DNA of 43,623 bases, from contig JAGHUS010000045.1 of the NCBI GenBank assembly GCA_018064685.1, positions 1-43,623 on the forward strand, read 5' to 3'. Below the pieces are notes generated by a model. It was not told the DNA's origin, made no database searches, and saw nothing but the letters and a program-made list of their open reading frames with translations. Origin of the DNA: Bacteroidales bacterium. GTDB taxonomy: Bacteria > Bacteroidota > Bacteroidia > Bacteroidales > Bacteroidaceae. Positions 7,080-16,578 of this stretch are shown piece by piece; positions within the stretch are counted from its first letter, which is position 1; every line of letters begins with the position of its first letter. The position numbers and the translations under genes were made by a program.

Positions 7080-8495
7080 TTACGAAGCCTTTGGCTGATA
7101 CACCACAGTCTCTACGCTACGTGCCGAGATAGCTCGCATTTCTGTAAGGCTTTCGACTTCGCCGGCAGCACGCAGCTGCAAGAGCACATTACCCAGAGCC
7201 GTGCCCTCGGTGGGACCGGCAATGACGGGCAGACCGGTCATGTCGGCCGTCATCTGCATGAGGTGCTTGTTCAGACTGCCACCGCCAATGACGTGCAGAC
7301 GCTGGATGTCGACATCCGAGAGCGTGCGCAGAATGCCGATGACCTCGGCATAACGGTTTGCAAGACTGCGGAAGATGCAGCGGATGTAGTCGGCCGGCGA
7401 TTGTGGAGCAGGCTGATTGTTGCGACGGCAATACTCGCGAATGGCAGCCGTCATCGAGTCGGGATGAGCGAAGAGTTCGTCATCGGGCTGGATAAGACCG
7501 TCGTAGGTGCTCTGCAGGCACAAGGCGTTCAGCTCGCTGATGTCTGTCGGCACGTCCTTGAACTCCTTGCGGCAACCCTCGAATATCCACAGTCCGCAGA
7601 TGTTTTTCAGGAAGCGTATCGTACCGTCCACACCACCCTCGTTGGTAAAGTTCTCCCTACGGCTGTCCTTCGAGATGATGGGATGCGGGCTCTCCACACC
7701 CAAGAGCGACCATGTGCCGCAACTAAGGTAAGCGTAGTTGGCATCGGTGGCGGGCACGCTGGCCACGGCCGACGCTGTGTCATGACCTGCCACAGCCACA
7801 ACGGGGATGGCGCCCAGACCGGTGGCCTGTTGTATCTGCTCGGTGAGCGTGCCAATGACGGTGCCTGGCTTCACCATGGGGCCGAACTGCTTGCGGCTAA
7901 GTCCGACAAACTGAAGGAGCCTCTCGTCCAAGTCGCCGGTTTCGGCATTGAGCAGCTGACTGGTGCTGGCCACGGTGTATTCGCACACGCACCGCCCAGT
8001 AAGCAGGAAGCTGAGGGCATCGGGGATGAACATCACCTTGTCGGCAGCCTTCAACGCTGTGATACCGGTGCGGCGCATGGTATCCAACTGGAAGAGGCTG
8101 TTGAAAGGCATGAACTGGATGCCTGTCTTCTTATAGAGCGACTCAGCGTTCATGTGTACGCGAGTGAAGGCCTCGATGGCTCCATCGGTGTGAGGATCGC
8201 GATAGCAGAAAGGCATACCGATGAGCTGTCCCTGCTTGCCGAAGAAGGCAAAGTCGCAGCCCCAGGTGTCGATGCCGATACTCTCGATGGTGATGTGCTC
8301 CTCGGCCGTCTTGCGCAGCGCCTTGATAATCTCATAATATAAATAGGAAAGGTTCCAGAAGATATGACCCGTCATGGGAATCTGTGGATTCTCGAAACGT
8401 GTCCATACCTTCATCTCTACCTTCTCGCCATCATAAGTGGCTAGTACGGTACGACCACTTGTGGCACCCAAATCTACAGCTAAATAGTTTTTCAT
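7080..8495 (-). CDS. rhaB: rhamnulokinase
   Basis: A 471-residue FGGY-family carbohydrate kinase that phosphorylates L-rhamnulose at O-1 with ATP. The first phosphate loop is DLGATSGR (8-15), a conserved IDTWGCDFAF lies at 75-84, the catalytic base is Asp239 in AGHDTASAV, and the C-terminal nucleotide site shows GGGSLNK. It is the first gene of the rha operon with a TAnnTTTG promoter about 62 bases upstream. No AraC-type rhamnose regulator is present in this window. Confidence 0.96.
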   Translation of the reverse strand: MKNYLAVDLGATSGRTVLATYDGEKVEMKVWTRFENPQIPMTGHIFWNLSYLYYEIIKALRKTAEEHITIESIGIDTWGCDFAFFGKQGQLIGMPFCYRDPHTDGAIEAFTRVHMNAESLYKKTGIQFMPFNSLFQLDTMRRTGITALKAADKVMFIPDALSFLLTGRCVCEYTVASTSQLLNAETGDLDERLLQFVGLSRKQFGPMVKPGTVIGTLTEQIQQATGLGAIPVVAVAGHDTASAVASVPATDANYAYLSCGTWSLLGVESPHPIISKDSRRENFTNEGGVDGTIRFLKNICGLWIFEGCRKEFKDVPTDISELNALCLQSTYDGLIQPDDELFAHPDSMTAAIREYCRRNNQPAPQSPADYIRCIFRSLANRYAEVIGILRTLSDVDIQRLHVIGGGSLNKHLMQMTADMTGLPVIAGPTEGTALGNVLLQLRAAGEVESLTEMRAISARSVETVVYQPKAS

Positions 8496-8557
8496 GATGC
8501 AATGCTTTTTAGGGAGCTGGAGAGGCTCATGGCCCCCTCAACTCATAATTTGACCTA

Positions 8558-8565
8558 CAAATATA
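8558..8565 (-). promoter_or_regulatory. promoter -7 element (TATATTTG) of the rha operon
   Basis: The minus strand reads TATATTTG, a perfect TAnnTTTG, 62 bases before the rhaB ATG. No convincing TTTG -33 element precedes it, as expected of a promoter that needs an activator. It lies in a 148-base divergent region shared with the gene at 8644. Confidence 0.65.
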
Positions 8566-8609
8566 CGTTTTTTTATCCATGCTTCGCGCTTTTTCTCTAA
8601 AAAAAGCAC

Positions 8610-8617
8610 TATCTTTG
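8610..8617 (+). promoter_or_regulatory. promoter -7 element (TATCTTTG) of the fusion gene
   Basis: TATCTTTG matches TAnnTTTG and ends 26 bases before the ATG at 8644, giving a short leader. It faces away from the rha promoter 45 bases to its left. Confidence 0.65.
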
Positions 8618-8643
8618 TCGAAAATTCATTAAAAGCATCACAA

Positions 8644-11600
8644 ATGAGGCCAGGAATAGACTGCTTTATACCCTTCGAGAACGAAGAACAAGCCAGAGAA
8701 ACCATCGAGATGTTGAAGGAGGAGCCCTTGGTGGATTGCATCCATCATCTGGACGAAATGCCTGTCAACACCAAGACCATCCGCTATATCGGCAAGACTG
8801 CCAAAGCACCATATACGCTCATCTACACCAAGACGTGGACGCTGCAGCTGGGCTATCATGCCCTGGAGCGCTGGATGAGCATCGCTAAGGACACCAACGC
8901 CCCACTGAGCTATGCCGACCACTACATCATCACGCCCAACGGAGAACGTCAGCGTATGCCCCTCATCGACTATCAGTTGGGCAGCATTCGCGACGATTTT
9001 GCCATGGGGTCGCTACTGCTCATTCGCACGGCCGACCTGCAAGAATACATCGAGAACCTGAATAACCATACATACCAGTTTGCCGCACTCTACGACCTGC
9101 GCCTGTTCCTGTCGCGCAAGCAACTGCCCGTACACATCAACGAGTATCTGTACAGCGAGGTGGAGACGGACATGCGAAAGAGCGGCGAGAAGCAGTTTGA
9201 CTACGTCGATCCGCGCAACCGTTCACGACAGATCGAGATGGAACGTGTGGCCACACGCCACCTGCGCAAGATAAACGCCTATCTGGCTCCCGCCGAGTTT
9301 GACGAGGTGCGCTTCGACGACGAGTTTGACAACAACATCGAGGCCAGCGTCATCATACCCGTGCGCAACCGTGTACGCACCATCGAGGATGCTGTGCGCA
9401 GTGCCTTGTCGCAGCAAACGAACTTCAACTACAACGTCATCGTGATAGACAATGGCAGCACTGACGGCACCACGGAGGTGATGAAGCGACTGGCCAACGA
9501 GGACAACCGAGTGGAGCATATCATACCGCAACGCGACGATCTGGGCATCGGCGGATGCTGGAACCTGGCCATACACAGTTCGCGCTGCGGTCGCTTTGCC
9601 GTACAGCTGGACAGCGACGACCTGTACAGCGGTCCCGACACACTGCAGCGCATCGTGGACAAGTTCCGCGAGGAGAACGCTGCCATGGTCATTGGCAGCT
9701 ATCGCATGACGAACTTCCAGCTCGAGACACTGCCTCCCGGCCTCATCGACCATAAAGAGTGGACACCCACCAACGGACGCAACAACGCGCTGCGCATCAA
9801 CGGACTGGGTGCCCCTCGTGCCTTCTACACCCCACTTCTGCGCAAGGTGCAGATTCCCAACACCAGCTATGGCGAAGACTACGCTCTGGGCTTGATGCTG
9901 AGCCGTCGCTTCCGCATCGGCCGCATCTACGACGAACTGTATCTGTGCCGCCGCTGGGAGGGCAACAGCGATGCAGCCCTCTCGGTCGAGGCCGTGAACC
10001 GTAACAACCTGTACAAGGACCAGTTGCGCACCACCGAGATTCGTGCCCGACAGCAGATGTGCGAGACGTGGCAGCACCGCGTCACGGCCCAGGAGGCAGA
10101 GGAGTTTCACGAGCAGGAACTGAAGCGATGGCAGGAGGCTGCCACACGATACGAGGAACTGCAACACGTGGAGACACGACAGCTGACAGAGGGTGAGGCC
10201 ACCATGACCGTGCAGTGGAACCCGGCACGCATCGTCAGCACCGGAGCGAAGATTGACAAGAAGACGCTGAGCGAGCGTCCCTGCTTCCTGTGTGACCATA
10301 ACCGTCCCAAGGTGCAGCGTGCTCTGCCCACCGAGAAGTACTATCAGTTGCTCGTCAACCCCTACCCCATCCTTCCCAAGCACTTCACCATTCCCACACG
10401 CCGCCATCAGCCGCAGGCCATCTTCGACCATTTCGGCATGATGTGCCGTTTTGCGTGGGACATGCCTTCACATATTATATTTTATAATGGACCCGTATGC
10501 GGAGCCTCTTGCCCCGACCACTGCCACCTGCAGGCTGGTGTGCGCGGAGTTCTGCCTATCGAGCGCGACTGGAAGGAATACGAGGGCAGCGTGCAGAAGC
10601 TGTATCCGCTGACCGGTGCGCAGGAAGCCGAACTGGACGAGACGGGCAGCGACAAGCGTAGCGGACTGTACCTGCTGAAGTCATGGACATGTCCTGTGTT
10701 TGTCATCCGCTCGTTGTCGTACAATCTGGACCGTCCGCTTTGCGAGCGTCTCTACAACGCACTGCCCATCGTGGAGGGTGAGTGGGAGCCTCGCATGAAT
10801 GTGGTGTGCTGGAAGCAACCCGGCACTGGCGGTCGCCCCGACGAACTCATCACCATCATCTTCCCCCGCAAGAAGCATCGCCCCGACTGCTACTATGCCG
10901 AAGGCAGCGAGCAGATAATGGTGAGCCCCGGAGCGCTGGACATGGGCGGCCTCATCATCACGCCACGCGAGGAGGACTTCCGCAAGATGACTCCCGAACT
11001 GGCAGCCGGCATTCTGCAAGAGGTGACGATGACCGAAGAGGAGTTGCAACCCGTCATTGAGCGCATTGCACATGGCGACCAGCAGGCCAACGACGAAGGC
11101 AAGCAGAAGAAGTCGGGACACAACGCTGCCGAACAGGCCAGCAACGGCAGCGATGCCGAGGAGAAAGAGGAACTGACAGAGCCGGAGGTTAACGTGGGCA
11201 TCATGACAACCGACCACTTGTGCCTGACGCTGAACGGAGAGTTCCGCGCCAAGGGTGCCATAGTGACGGGACAGCAAGAGGTGACCATCGAGGACGGATG
11301 CCTGAAATGGCACGACGCACTATACCGTGAGTTTACCATCGTACCTGCCGCTACCGACAGCACCTTCACACTGCACCAGGTCGTCATCGGGAAGGAGTTC
11401 CACTGGCAGCGCAGCGAGGCACAGACCTTCCAGGGCAAGCTTCGACTGGTGGTGGACGAGGAGAAGATCGTAGCCATCAACATACTTCCCGTCGAACAGT
11501 ATCTGACTAGTGTGATAAGCAGCGAGATGAAGGACACATGTCCCATAGAGTTTCTCAAGGCATCGGCCGTGATAAGCCGCAGCTGGCTGTTGGCACAGAT

Positions 11601-12408
11601 GCAGAAACGGCAGGCGGGACAGGCTCATGCCTTCTTCCAGTTCACCAAGACCGACACGGAGATTATACGTTGGCACGCCCAGGAGGAGCACACAATCTTC
11701 GATGTCTGCGCCGACGCCCACTGCCAGCGTTATCAGGGTGTGACACGCAACACCTGTCCCGAAGTGGCTGAAGCCATCGAGCAGACTCGCGGACAGATTC
11801 TGACGTTCGAGGGCAAGGTGTGCGATGCACGATTCTCGAAATGCTGCGGTGGCATGACAAACGATTTCGAGAACTGCTGGGAGGACGTTCCTCACCCCTA
11901 CCTGCGCGCCGTAAAGGACACCTATTGCAACACCACTAATGTGGCTGTCCTGGCCACTGTGCTGAACGACTACGACCTCGAGACGCGCAACTTCTACCGT
12001 TGGACAAAGGAGTTCTCGCAGCAGGAACTCTCCGACATTCTGCAGAAACGCCTCGACATAGACTTCGGACAGATTAAGGCGCTCGAGGCGGTGGAGCGTG
12101 GACAAAGCGGACACCTTGTACGCTTGAAGATTGTGGGCACCGAGCGCACACTGACCATAGGCAAGGAACTGGAGATTCGACACGCCTTGAGCGAGACGCA
12201 CCTCTATAGCAGCAACTTCGAGGTGGAGGCACTCGACATGGATGCCGACGGAGTACCTCAGCGCTTCGTACTGCACGGACGCGGTTGGGGACACGGTGTG
12301 GGCATGTGCCAGATTGGCGCAGCTGTGATGGGTGCCGAGGGGCATCCTTACGACGAGATTCTGCATCACTACTATCCCGGTGCCGATATCACCAAGAAGT
12401 ATCAATAA
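8644..12408 (+). CDS. GT2 glycosyltransferase / HIT-like (DUF4922) / SpoIID fusion protein
   Basis: A 1254-residue multidomain protein. Residues 1-225 look like the second half of a GT-A glycosyltransferase ([30 protein letters not shown]). Residues 233-470 are a complete GT2 domain: VIIPVRNR (from 236), acidic DSDD (323-326), GEDYALG (410-416). Residues about 530-800 are a DUF4922/HIT-type domain: NPYPILPKH (572-580) and [10 protein letters not shown] then H626-C-H628-L-Q630, matching the HxHxQ site of GalT/Ap4A-phosphorylase enzymes. Residues about 880-1254 are a SpoIID/LytB domain: SVISSEM (Glu961), CCGGMTND, and [12 protein letters not shown] (1212-1223). No signal peptide or membrane helix is seen, although SpoIID normally acts on peptidoglycan outside the cytoplasm. 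Domain calls are firm for GT2 and SpoIID and good for HIT; the overall function is unknown. Confidence 0.85.
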   Translation: MRPGIDCFIPFENEEQARETIEMLKEEPLVDCIHHLDEMPVNTKTIRYIGKTAKAPYTLIYTKTWTLQLGYHALERWMSIAKDTNAPLSYADHYIITPNGERQRMPLIDYQLGSIRDDFAMGSLLLIRTADLQEYIENLNNHTYQFAALYDLRLFLSRKQLPVHINEYLYSEVETDMRKSGEKQFDYVDPRNRSRQIEMERVATRHLRKINAYLAPAEFDEVRFDDEFDNNIEASVIIPVRNRVRTIEDAVRSALSQQTNFNYNVIVIDNGSTDGTTEVMKRLANEDNRVEHIIPQRDDLGIGGCWNLAIHSSRCGRFAVQLDSDDLYSGPDTLQRIVDKFREENAAMVIGSYRMTNFQLETLPPGLIDHKEWTPTNGRNNALRINGLGAPRAFYTPLLRKVQIPNTSYGEDYALGLMLSRRFRIGRIYDELYLCRRWEGNSDAALSVEAVNRNNLYKDQLRTTEIRARQQMCETWQHRVTAQEAEEFHEQELKRWQEAATRYEELQHVETRQLTEGEATMTVQWNPARIVSTGAKIDKKTLSERPCFLCDHNRPKVQRALPTEKYYQLLVNPYPILPKHFTIPTRRHQPQAIFDHFGMMCRFAWDMPSHIIFYNGPVCGASCPDHCHLQAGVRGVLPIERDWKEYEGSVQKLYPLTGAQEAELDETGSDKRSGLYLLKSWTCPVFVIRSLSYNLDRPLCERLYNALPIVEGEWEPRMNVVCWKQPGTGGRPDELITIIFPRKKHRPDCYYAEGSEQIMVSPGALDMGGLIITPREEDFRKMTPELAAGILQEVTMTEEELQPVIERIAHGDQQANDEGKQKKSGHNAAEQASNGSDAEEKEELTEPEVNVGIMTTDHLCLTLNGEFRAKGAIVTGQQEVTIEDGCLKWHDALYREFTIVPAATDSTFTLHQVVIGKEFHWQRSEAQTFQGKLRLVVDEEKIVAINILPVEQYLTSVISSEMKDTCPIEFLKASAVISRSWLLAQMQKRQAGQAHAFFQFTKTDTEIIRWHAQEEHTIFDVCADAHCQRYQGVTRNTCPEVAEAIEQTRGQILTFEGKVCDARFSKCCGGMTNDFENCWEDVPHPYLRAVKDTYCNTTNVAVLATVLNDYDLETRNFYRWTKEFSQQELSDILQKRLDIDFGQIKALEAVERGQSGHLVRLKIVGTERTLTIGKELEIRHALSETHLYSSNFEVEALDMDADGVPQRFVLHGRGWGHGVGMCQIGAAVMGAEGHPYDEILHHYYPGADITKKYQ

Positions 12409-12487
12409 GGTTCTTTGTCGAAGACGCAGCAGGACTTCCGGAACGTCCTAGCATGAATTACAAAAAACCGTAGCGAAAAATAGACAG

Positions 12488-12527
12488 AAACCGTAGCAGG
12501 AAATACATAAATCCCGCTACGGTTTTT
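12488..12527 (+). terminator. intrinsic terminator after the fusion gene
   Basis: AAACCGTAGC (12488-12497) pairs with GCTACGGTTT (12516-12525), followed by TT. An extra copy of AAACCGTAGC lies just upstream at about 12465. It is 80 bases past the stop at 12408. Confidence 0.8.
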
Positions 12528-12534
12528 CATTGCA

Positions 12535-12704
12535 CGGCAGCTGTTAAACGCACGTTTAGCAGTTGCTAAACGCATATCCGGCAGCTGCTAAACACGTGTC
12601 CGGCAGCTGCTAAACGCATATCCGGCAACTGCTAAACGCATATCCAGCAGCTGTTAAACCCGTATCCGACAGCTGCGAAACGCGTATCCGGCAATTGTGA
12701 AAAC
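12535..12704. repeat. 22-bp tandem array, 7 full copies plus a partial
   Basis: Units start every 22 bases at 12535, 12557, 12579, 12601, 12623, 12645 and 12667, with a partial from 12689. The consensus is CGGCAGCTGCTAAACGCATA followed by TC. Each carries a GCAGCTGC-type palindrome followed by TAAAC. The period is exact, but sequence varies by one to five bases per copy, so these are old repeats held in phase. No unit-spacer alternation, so not CRISPR. Confidence 0.9.
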
Positions 12705-12807
12705 AAGAAATTGAACGACAATGTATGTCTGTTGTCAGATAACAACCAATCAGCTAGCCCTTTACTTGTCTAAAGTAGTAGCTGCACGAGCAAACAAGCA
12801 ACTGTTT

Positions 12808-12909
12808 CCTAAACGACTAAACGACCAGTTTTCCTAAACGACCAGTCGGCAATTCATAATCGGGCTGCGCGGTCCTAAACGACTAAACGGCCAGTTTTCC
12901 TAAACGACT
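12808..12909. repeat. TAAACGAC-type interspersed repeats
   Basis: CCTAAACGACTAAACGACCA plus GTTTTCCTAAACGACCAG (12808-12845) recurs as CCTAAACGACTAAACGGCCA plus GTTTTCCTAAACGACTC (12874-12910), spaced 66 bases apart. The same word family is found in the rha operon spacers. Confidence 0.75.
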
Positions 12910-12911
12910 CA

Positions 12912-13961
12912 TCAGTACTTCCTCTTCAAGATAATGTAGATGATGACTGGCGCACCGAAAACGGGCGTAACGGCATTGAGCGGGATAACGATGTTCTGGG
13001 GCATGGCACAGATAAGGTTGCAAAGCATCGCTATGACTGCCCCCATAAGCATGGTGGCGGGCATAAGCACTTTGTGATTGGCAGTGCGAAGCAGAAGACG
13101 TGCCATGTGTGGGACGGCCAGACCGATGAAGGACACGGGGCCGCAAAAGGCTGTGGTAACGGCTGTGAGAATGCCGGTGGAGAGGAGCATAATGCCACGC
13201 ACGCGACTCAGGTTTGTGCCAAGATTGGCGGCGTAGTTCTCGCCCAGCAGCAAGGCATCGAACGACTTTATCTGCAACAATGCCAAGATGATTCCCACCA
13301 ATGATATGCCACACATCAGCGGCAGTTGCTCGAGGCTGACGTTACTGAAACTGCCCATTCCCCAACTGACATAGCTGTGGACATTCTCGATCGTAGCGAA
13401 GAAATTGAGCAACGTGACGGCAGACGAGGTGAGATAGCCCACCATAATGCCGAGAATGAGTATGACAAGATTGCTCTTGACGTACCTGCCCACAAAAAGG
13501 TAAAGGAGGGTGATGGCCACAGCGCCCACAAAGGCTCCGACAACGACCGAGAGGCGGCTGCCCAAGAGGAGTCCCTCGCTCATCTGGCCGTCTACGCCAA
13601 GCGTTCCACCCAGCGCCAGCATTACCACGGCCACCCCCAACGATGCTCCGTTGCTGATGCCCAGTACCGACGGACCGGCCAAAGGGTTGCGGAAGAAGGT
13701 TTGCAGCACCAATCCCGACACTGCCAGCGAAGCCCCGCAGAAGATGGCCGTAATGGTCTGGGGCAGACGCGACTGCAGGATGATGAACTGCCAGCTGGCC
13801 TTATCGGCCACGCCGCCCGTCAGTACACGCACGACCTGCCGGAACGGTATGTCGACCGAACCGAACACAAGGCAGCAGACAAACAGCACCACGATGCTGA
13901 GGCAGAGTACTGACAGCACAGCCTTCTGGCGAAAAACATCCCTCGCTACCTGTTGAATCAT
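12912..13961 (-). CDS. btuC: FecCD/BtuC-type ABC transporter permease
   Basis: A 349-residue integral membrane protein of the FecCD family with eight to ten hydrophobic helices. Signatures are RNPLAGPSVLGISNGASLG (near 90-110) and GPVSFIGLAVPHMARLL (near 270), the loop that docks on the ATPase. It would form the inner-membrane channel for cobalamin together with BtuF and an ATPase. Family membership alone would also allow heme or siderophore iron; the riboswitch-controlled btuB upstream favours cobalamin. Its ATG overlaps the stop of btuF by four bases. No ATP-binding partner gene follows. Confidence 0.85.
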   Translation of the reverse strand: MIQQVARDVFRQKAVLSVLCLSIVVLFVCCLVFGSVDIPFRQVVRVLTGGVADKASWQFIILQSRLPQTITAIFCGASLAVSGLVLQTFFRNPLAGPSVLGISNGASLGVAVVMLALGGTLGVDGQMSEGLLLGSRLSVVVGAFVGAVAITLLYLFVGRYVKSNLVILILGIMVGYLTSSAVTLLNFFATIENVHSYVSWGMGSFSNVSLEQLPLMCGISLVGIILALLQIKSFDALLLGENYAANLGTNLSRVRGIMLLSTGILTAVTTAFCGPVSFIGLAVPHMARLLLRTANHKVLMPATMLMGAVIAMLCNLICAMPQNIVIPLNAVTPVFGAPVIIYIILKRKY

Positions 13962-15094
13962 TCTTCTATCCGTTTATAATATGTGGGTATAAAGCCTGGC
14001 TCCACCACTTCGGGATGACAAATGTGGATGTACTCCTTGAGCAGCACCTCAGGATGGAAGGGCGTTACCATATAGAAATCCGTATGGCTGAGGTTGACGC
14101 TATAGACACGCTTCTCGCGATAAGCCTTGAGGCGGGTATAGCCTGTCCAGTCGGAGGAAAGGTCGGAGAGCATGGGTTCGCCCTCTTCCTTGTAGTACTT
14201 CAGCATCCATATGTCAGCATCAATGCCTCGGTCCAGCACCACTTCGGGACTGTAGGGCACGCTGCCATTCGACGTCTCGTCGAGGAAGACATACTGGCCA
14301 CCGGCATCGGTAATCATCTGTCCCGTAGTGCTGGCAGCTCCAGCCACGTACCAGCTGGAGTTCAGCTTCTTGCCGTCCAGCACAGTGGGTTTGTGGGGGA
14401 TATCCTTCACCTTATCCTTCAGACTGTTGTAATCGTGCTCGATGGCAGCGAAGAGGCTGTCGGCCTGCGCTCCCTTTCCCACCAACAGACCGTAGAAGCG
14501 CATCCACTCGGCACGCTGCAAAGGGCCCGTCTCCATATAGTCGGCACACTCGACAACAGGTATGCCCACGTTGAGAAGCTTGGCATAGCTATTGTTATCC
14601 TCCATGGCAGAGATGATGACGGCATCGGGATCGAAGTCGATAATCTGCTCCACGTTGATGGCATTGCTGGTACCGCAGTCCAGCACCTTTCCGCTCTTGA
14701 TGTCGGCCTGCAGTCGGTCGATGTACATGTACTGTCCGTCGCCCACCGCACCGATGGCGTCCAGCGCTCCCAGTTCGTTAAAGAGGGACGAATGGACACT
14801 GACATAGACAAGCATCTTGCGCAAAGGAGTGCGGATGACGTCGCCTTCGGGCAATTTGGCGGGCAGTTCGGCATCGCGCGGCACGAGCACGTAGCGGTGC
14901 AGCACACGGGTTGAATCCCAAGGGTTGAGGAATTCGGCAGCCACATATCCGTCGCCCTCCTTCATGCGGAGCAGCGTGGCATAGCGCATCTCGATGTCTT
15001 GTTCTTCACCAGCAGCCTTCTGCCCTCCCTGTCGGCATGAGACAACCACGAGCAGGCTGAGCATGAGAAGGAATATGTAGGGATATCGTTTCAT
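13958..15094 (-). CDS. btuF: periplasmic cobalamin-binding lipoprotein, BtuF-like
   Basis: A 378-residue type III substrate-binding protein (helical backbone family). The N-terminus is a lipoprotein signal with lipobox VVSC, so the mature protein begins at Cys20. Two alpha/beta lobes are suggested by LGALDAIGAVGDG, VEQIIDFDPDAVIIS and the C-terminal half starting near GKKLNSSWYVAG. It would bind cobalamin in the periplasm and deliver it to BtuC, whose gene overlaps its end. It has its own TAnnTTTG promoter, so the btuFC pair may be expressed apart from btuB-btuG. Confidence 0.8.
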   Translation of the reverse strand: MKRYPYIFLLMLSLLVVVSCRQGGQKAAGEEQDIEMRYATLLRMKEGDGYVAAEFLNPWDSTRVLHRYVLVPRDAELPAKLPEGDVIRTPLRKMLVYVSVHSSLFNELGALDAIGAVGDGQYMYIDRLQADIKSGKVLDCGTSNAINVEQIIDFDPDAVIISAMEDNNSYAKLLNVGIPVVECADYMETGPLQRAEWMRFYGLLVGKGAQADSLFAAIEHDYNSLKDKVKDIPHKPTVLDGKKLNSSWYVAGAASTTGQMITDAGGQYVFLDETSNGSVPYSPEVVLDRGIDADIWMLKYYKEEGEPMLSDLSSDWTGYTRLKAYREKRVYSVNLSHTDFYMVTPFHPEVLLKEYIHICHPEVVEPGFIPTYYKRIEE

Positions 15095-15119
15095 TCTTGC
15101 TTCATTGTTTTTGCGGACA

Positions 15120-15127
15120 CAAAATTA
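15120..15127 (-). promoter_or_regulatory. promoter -7 element (TAATTTTG) of btuF-btuC
   Basis: The minus strand reads TAATTTTG, fitting TAnnTTTG, 25 bases before the btuF ATG. No clear -33 element is seen. Confidence 0.5.
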
Positions 15128-15260
15128 CGCATTTCTTGCGAGATTCGAAGCCTTTCCGCCACGAATTGCATAAAATAGCGCGATAATTCTCGCATATCAT
15201 TGAGTTTAGTTAAGAAAAGGGCGAAGGAAGGCTGCGGACCAGCATACCTTCTGGAAACAG

Positions 15261-15311
15261 AAATGCCTGGGCAGTCACCACTCTTGGCACGGGGGCTGCC
15301 CAAGCATTTTT
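15261..15311 (-). terminator. hairpin between btuG and btuF
   Basis: AAATGCCTGGGCAG (15261-15274) pairs with CTGCCCAAGCATTT (15296-15309) with one mismatch, about 27 bases after the btuG stop. A T-run lies on the plus-strand side and a shorter one (TTTCTGTTT) on the minus side, so it may work in both directions. Confidence 0.65.
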
Positions 15312-15337
15312 CATTGTTGATTCGCTGTATTAAGCGC

Positions 15338-16471
15338 TTATTTGAAAACCTTCTCTACCTTGGTGTTGGGGATGACGGCACCACCACCTACACCACACTC
15401 GAACTGACCAAGGCAGGCACCGCTGGTGCCATCGTACATTACTACGTAACCGGCAGCCTTATAGTCAGCACTGGTGGTGCCAGACTTGAGCTGATAAGAA
15501 GTGATGTAGACAATGTTCTTGACGGGATCGACAGAGATCATGTTGGGATACTTCACCTCGTCGCCCTTGCAGAAGGTCTTCAGTTCGTCGCTCTTCACGT
15601 CATAAACCTTGTATTCAGGAGCATGACCCTTGTAGGGAGCCGAGATGATGTAGATCTTGTCGTTGCCAGCAGCGATGGTAGAGGCCTCGCCAATCTCCTT
15701 CTTGATGCTTCCGTCGGCAGCCAACTCGTAGAGGTTCTGCTCAATCTGTCCACCATTTTCACCACCATAGTAACCCTTGTCCTGCACGAAGATGCGACCA
15801 TCCACGCTGACGATGTCGGTGGGGTTGCGGAACTTCTCGTTGGTGATGATGGTGCTCTCGCCAGTGGCCACATTGATTTTGGTCACACTGGGCGTACCGT
15901 GAGTCTCCTTGCCATAGCGGCCGTAGTCGGTATCACCCGTATAGAGGTAACCGTCCTGATAGCAGATACCGTCGCTGTAGTCACCGCTCTTGAAGGTCTT
16001 GGTGATAGTGTTGGTAAGGGTATCGATGGCAAAGACAGTGTTGGCATAGCTGGCCACAAAGACATAGCCGCCACCAGCCACTGCATGACGACCCTTGACA
16101 CCGGCACCGTCAACCTCGGTCTTCACGGTTGCAATCTCCTTGAGTGTCTTGCGGTCGGCAATGAACACGGTCGACTCGACCGAACCCACGACGTATAACT
16201 TGCTGCCGTAAACCACACAACCGGGCAGGGTGACACCCAGAGACTTGCCATTGGCAGCCTGATAGACATTCTGCGTAGCGGTCTTGGTGTTGTAGTCATA
16301 GTAGGTCAGCGAACCGTCGATCTTGCCCGACTGGTTGCCACTGTTCACTACAAACACACCCTCGCTGGTGGTTACCTGCTCCAGAACGGGAGCCGAATCC
16401 TGATCGTCGCACGAGGTGAAACCCAGTGCGGCTACTGCTGCCAAGGCAGCGAACGAAAAGTACTTCTTCAT
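15338..16471 (-). CDS. btuG: BtuG-like surface beta-propeller lipoprotein
   Basis: A 377-residue lipoprotein: a short signal ending in GFTSC, then an acidic DDQDS stretch that resembles the Bacteroidota signal for export to the cell surface. The mature part is a chain of YncE/DUF5074-like beta-propeller strands (VFVVNSGNQSGKIDGS, LYVVGSVESTVFIADRKT, YVFVASYANTVFAIDT, LYTGDTDYGRYG, NMISVDPVKNIVYITSY). BtuG of Bacteroides is such a propeller that binds B12 very tightly on the surface and caps BtuB. The gene lies directly after btuB in a riboswitch-controlled unit, which supports the call. Cobalamin-contact residues were not identified. Confidence 0.8.
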   Translation of the reverse strand: MKKYFSFAALAAVAALGFTSCDDQDSAPVLEQVTTSEGVFVVNSGNQSGKIDGSLTYYDYNTKTATQNVYQAANGKSLGVTLPGCVVYGSKLYVVGSVESTVFIADRKTLKEIATVKTEVDGAGVKGRHAVAGGGYVFVASYANTVFAIDTLTNTITKTFKSGDYSDGICYQDGYLYTGDTDYGRYGKETHGTPSVTKINVATGESTIITNEKFRNPTDIVSVDGRIFVQDKGYYGGENGGQIEQNLYELAADGSIKKEIGEASTIAAGNDKIYIISAPYKGHAPEYKVYDVKSDELKTFCKGDEVKYPNMISVDPVKNIVYITSYQLKSGTTSADYKAAGYVVMYDGTSGACLGQFECGVGGGAVIPNTKVEKVFK

Positions 16472-16578
16472 TGTTTTTTTGTTTTTTGAAATTTATTATT
16501 GGTAATTCTATCTTCAAGATGTTGAGGAATCAAGGAAACGGAAAGTCGAGGAATCGGTCCATCGCACCATCGCCCTCT

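Larger units (their letters stand above)
12409..12911. other. 500-base gene-free spacer between convergent genes
   Basis: No gene is visible between the fusion gene (plus) and btuC (minus), which converge. The spacer contains the terminator at 12488, a 22-bp tandem array (12535-12704), a plain AT-rich part and TAAACGAC repeats (12808-12909). No btuD-like ATP-binding gene follows btuC. Confidence 0.75.

Noticed and set aside
7263..8342. Long plus-strand ORF of 359 codons opposite rhaB
   Set aside because: It is the antisense shadow of rhaB, whose kinase motifs are intact on the minus strand.
9223..10431. 402-codon minus-strand ORF opposite the fusion gene
   Set aside because: Lies fully inside the GT2/HIT-coding frame and has no family resemblance.
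12535..12704. Possible CRISPR array
   Set aside because: Units are contiguous 22-mers with no unique spacers, and no cas genes are near.
15090..15340. Second cobalamin riboswitch upstream of btuF
   Set aside because: The sequence lacks the AGCCAG-ACCTGCC box and the GGTGAGAAACC core; the structured part is explained by the terminator hairpin.
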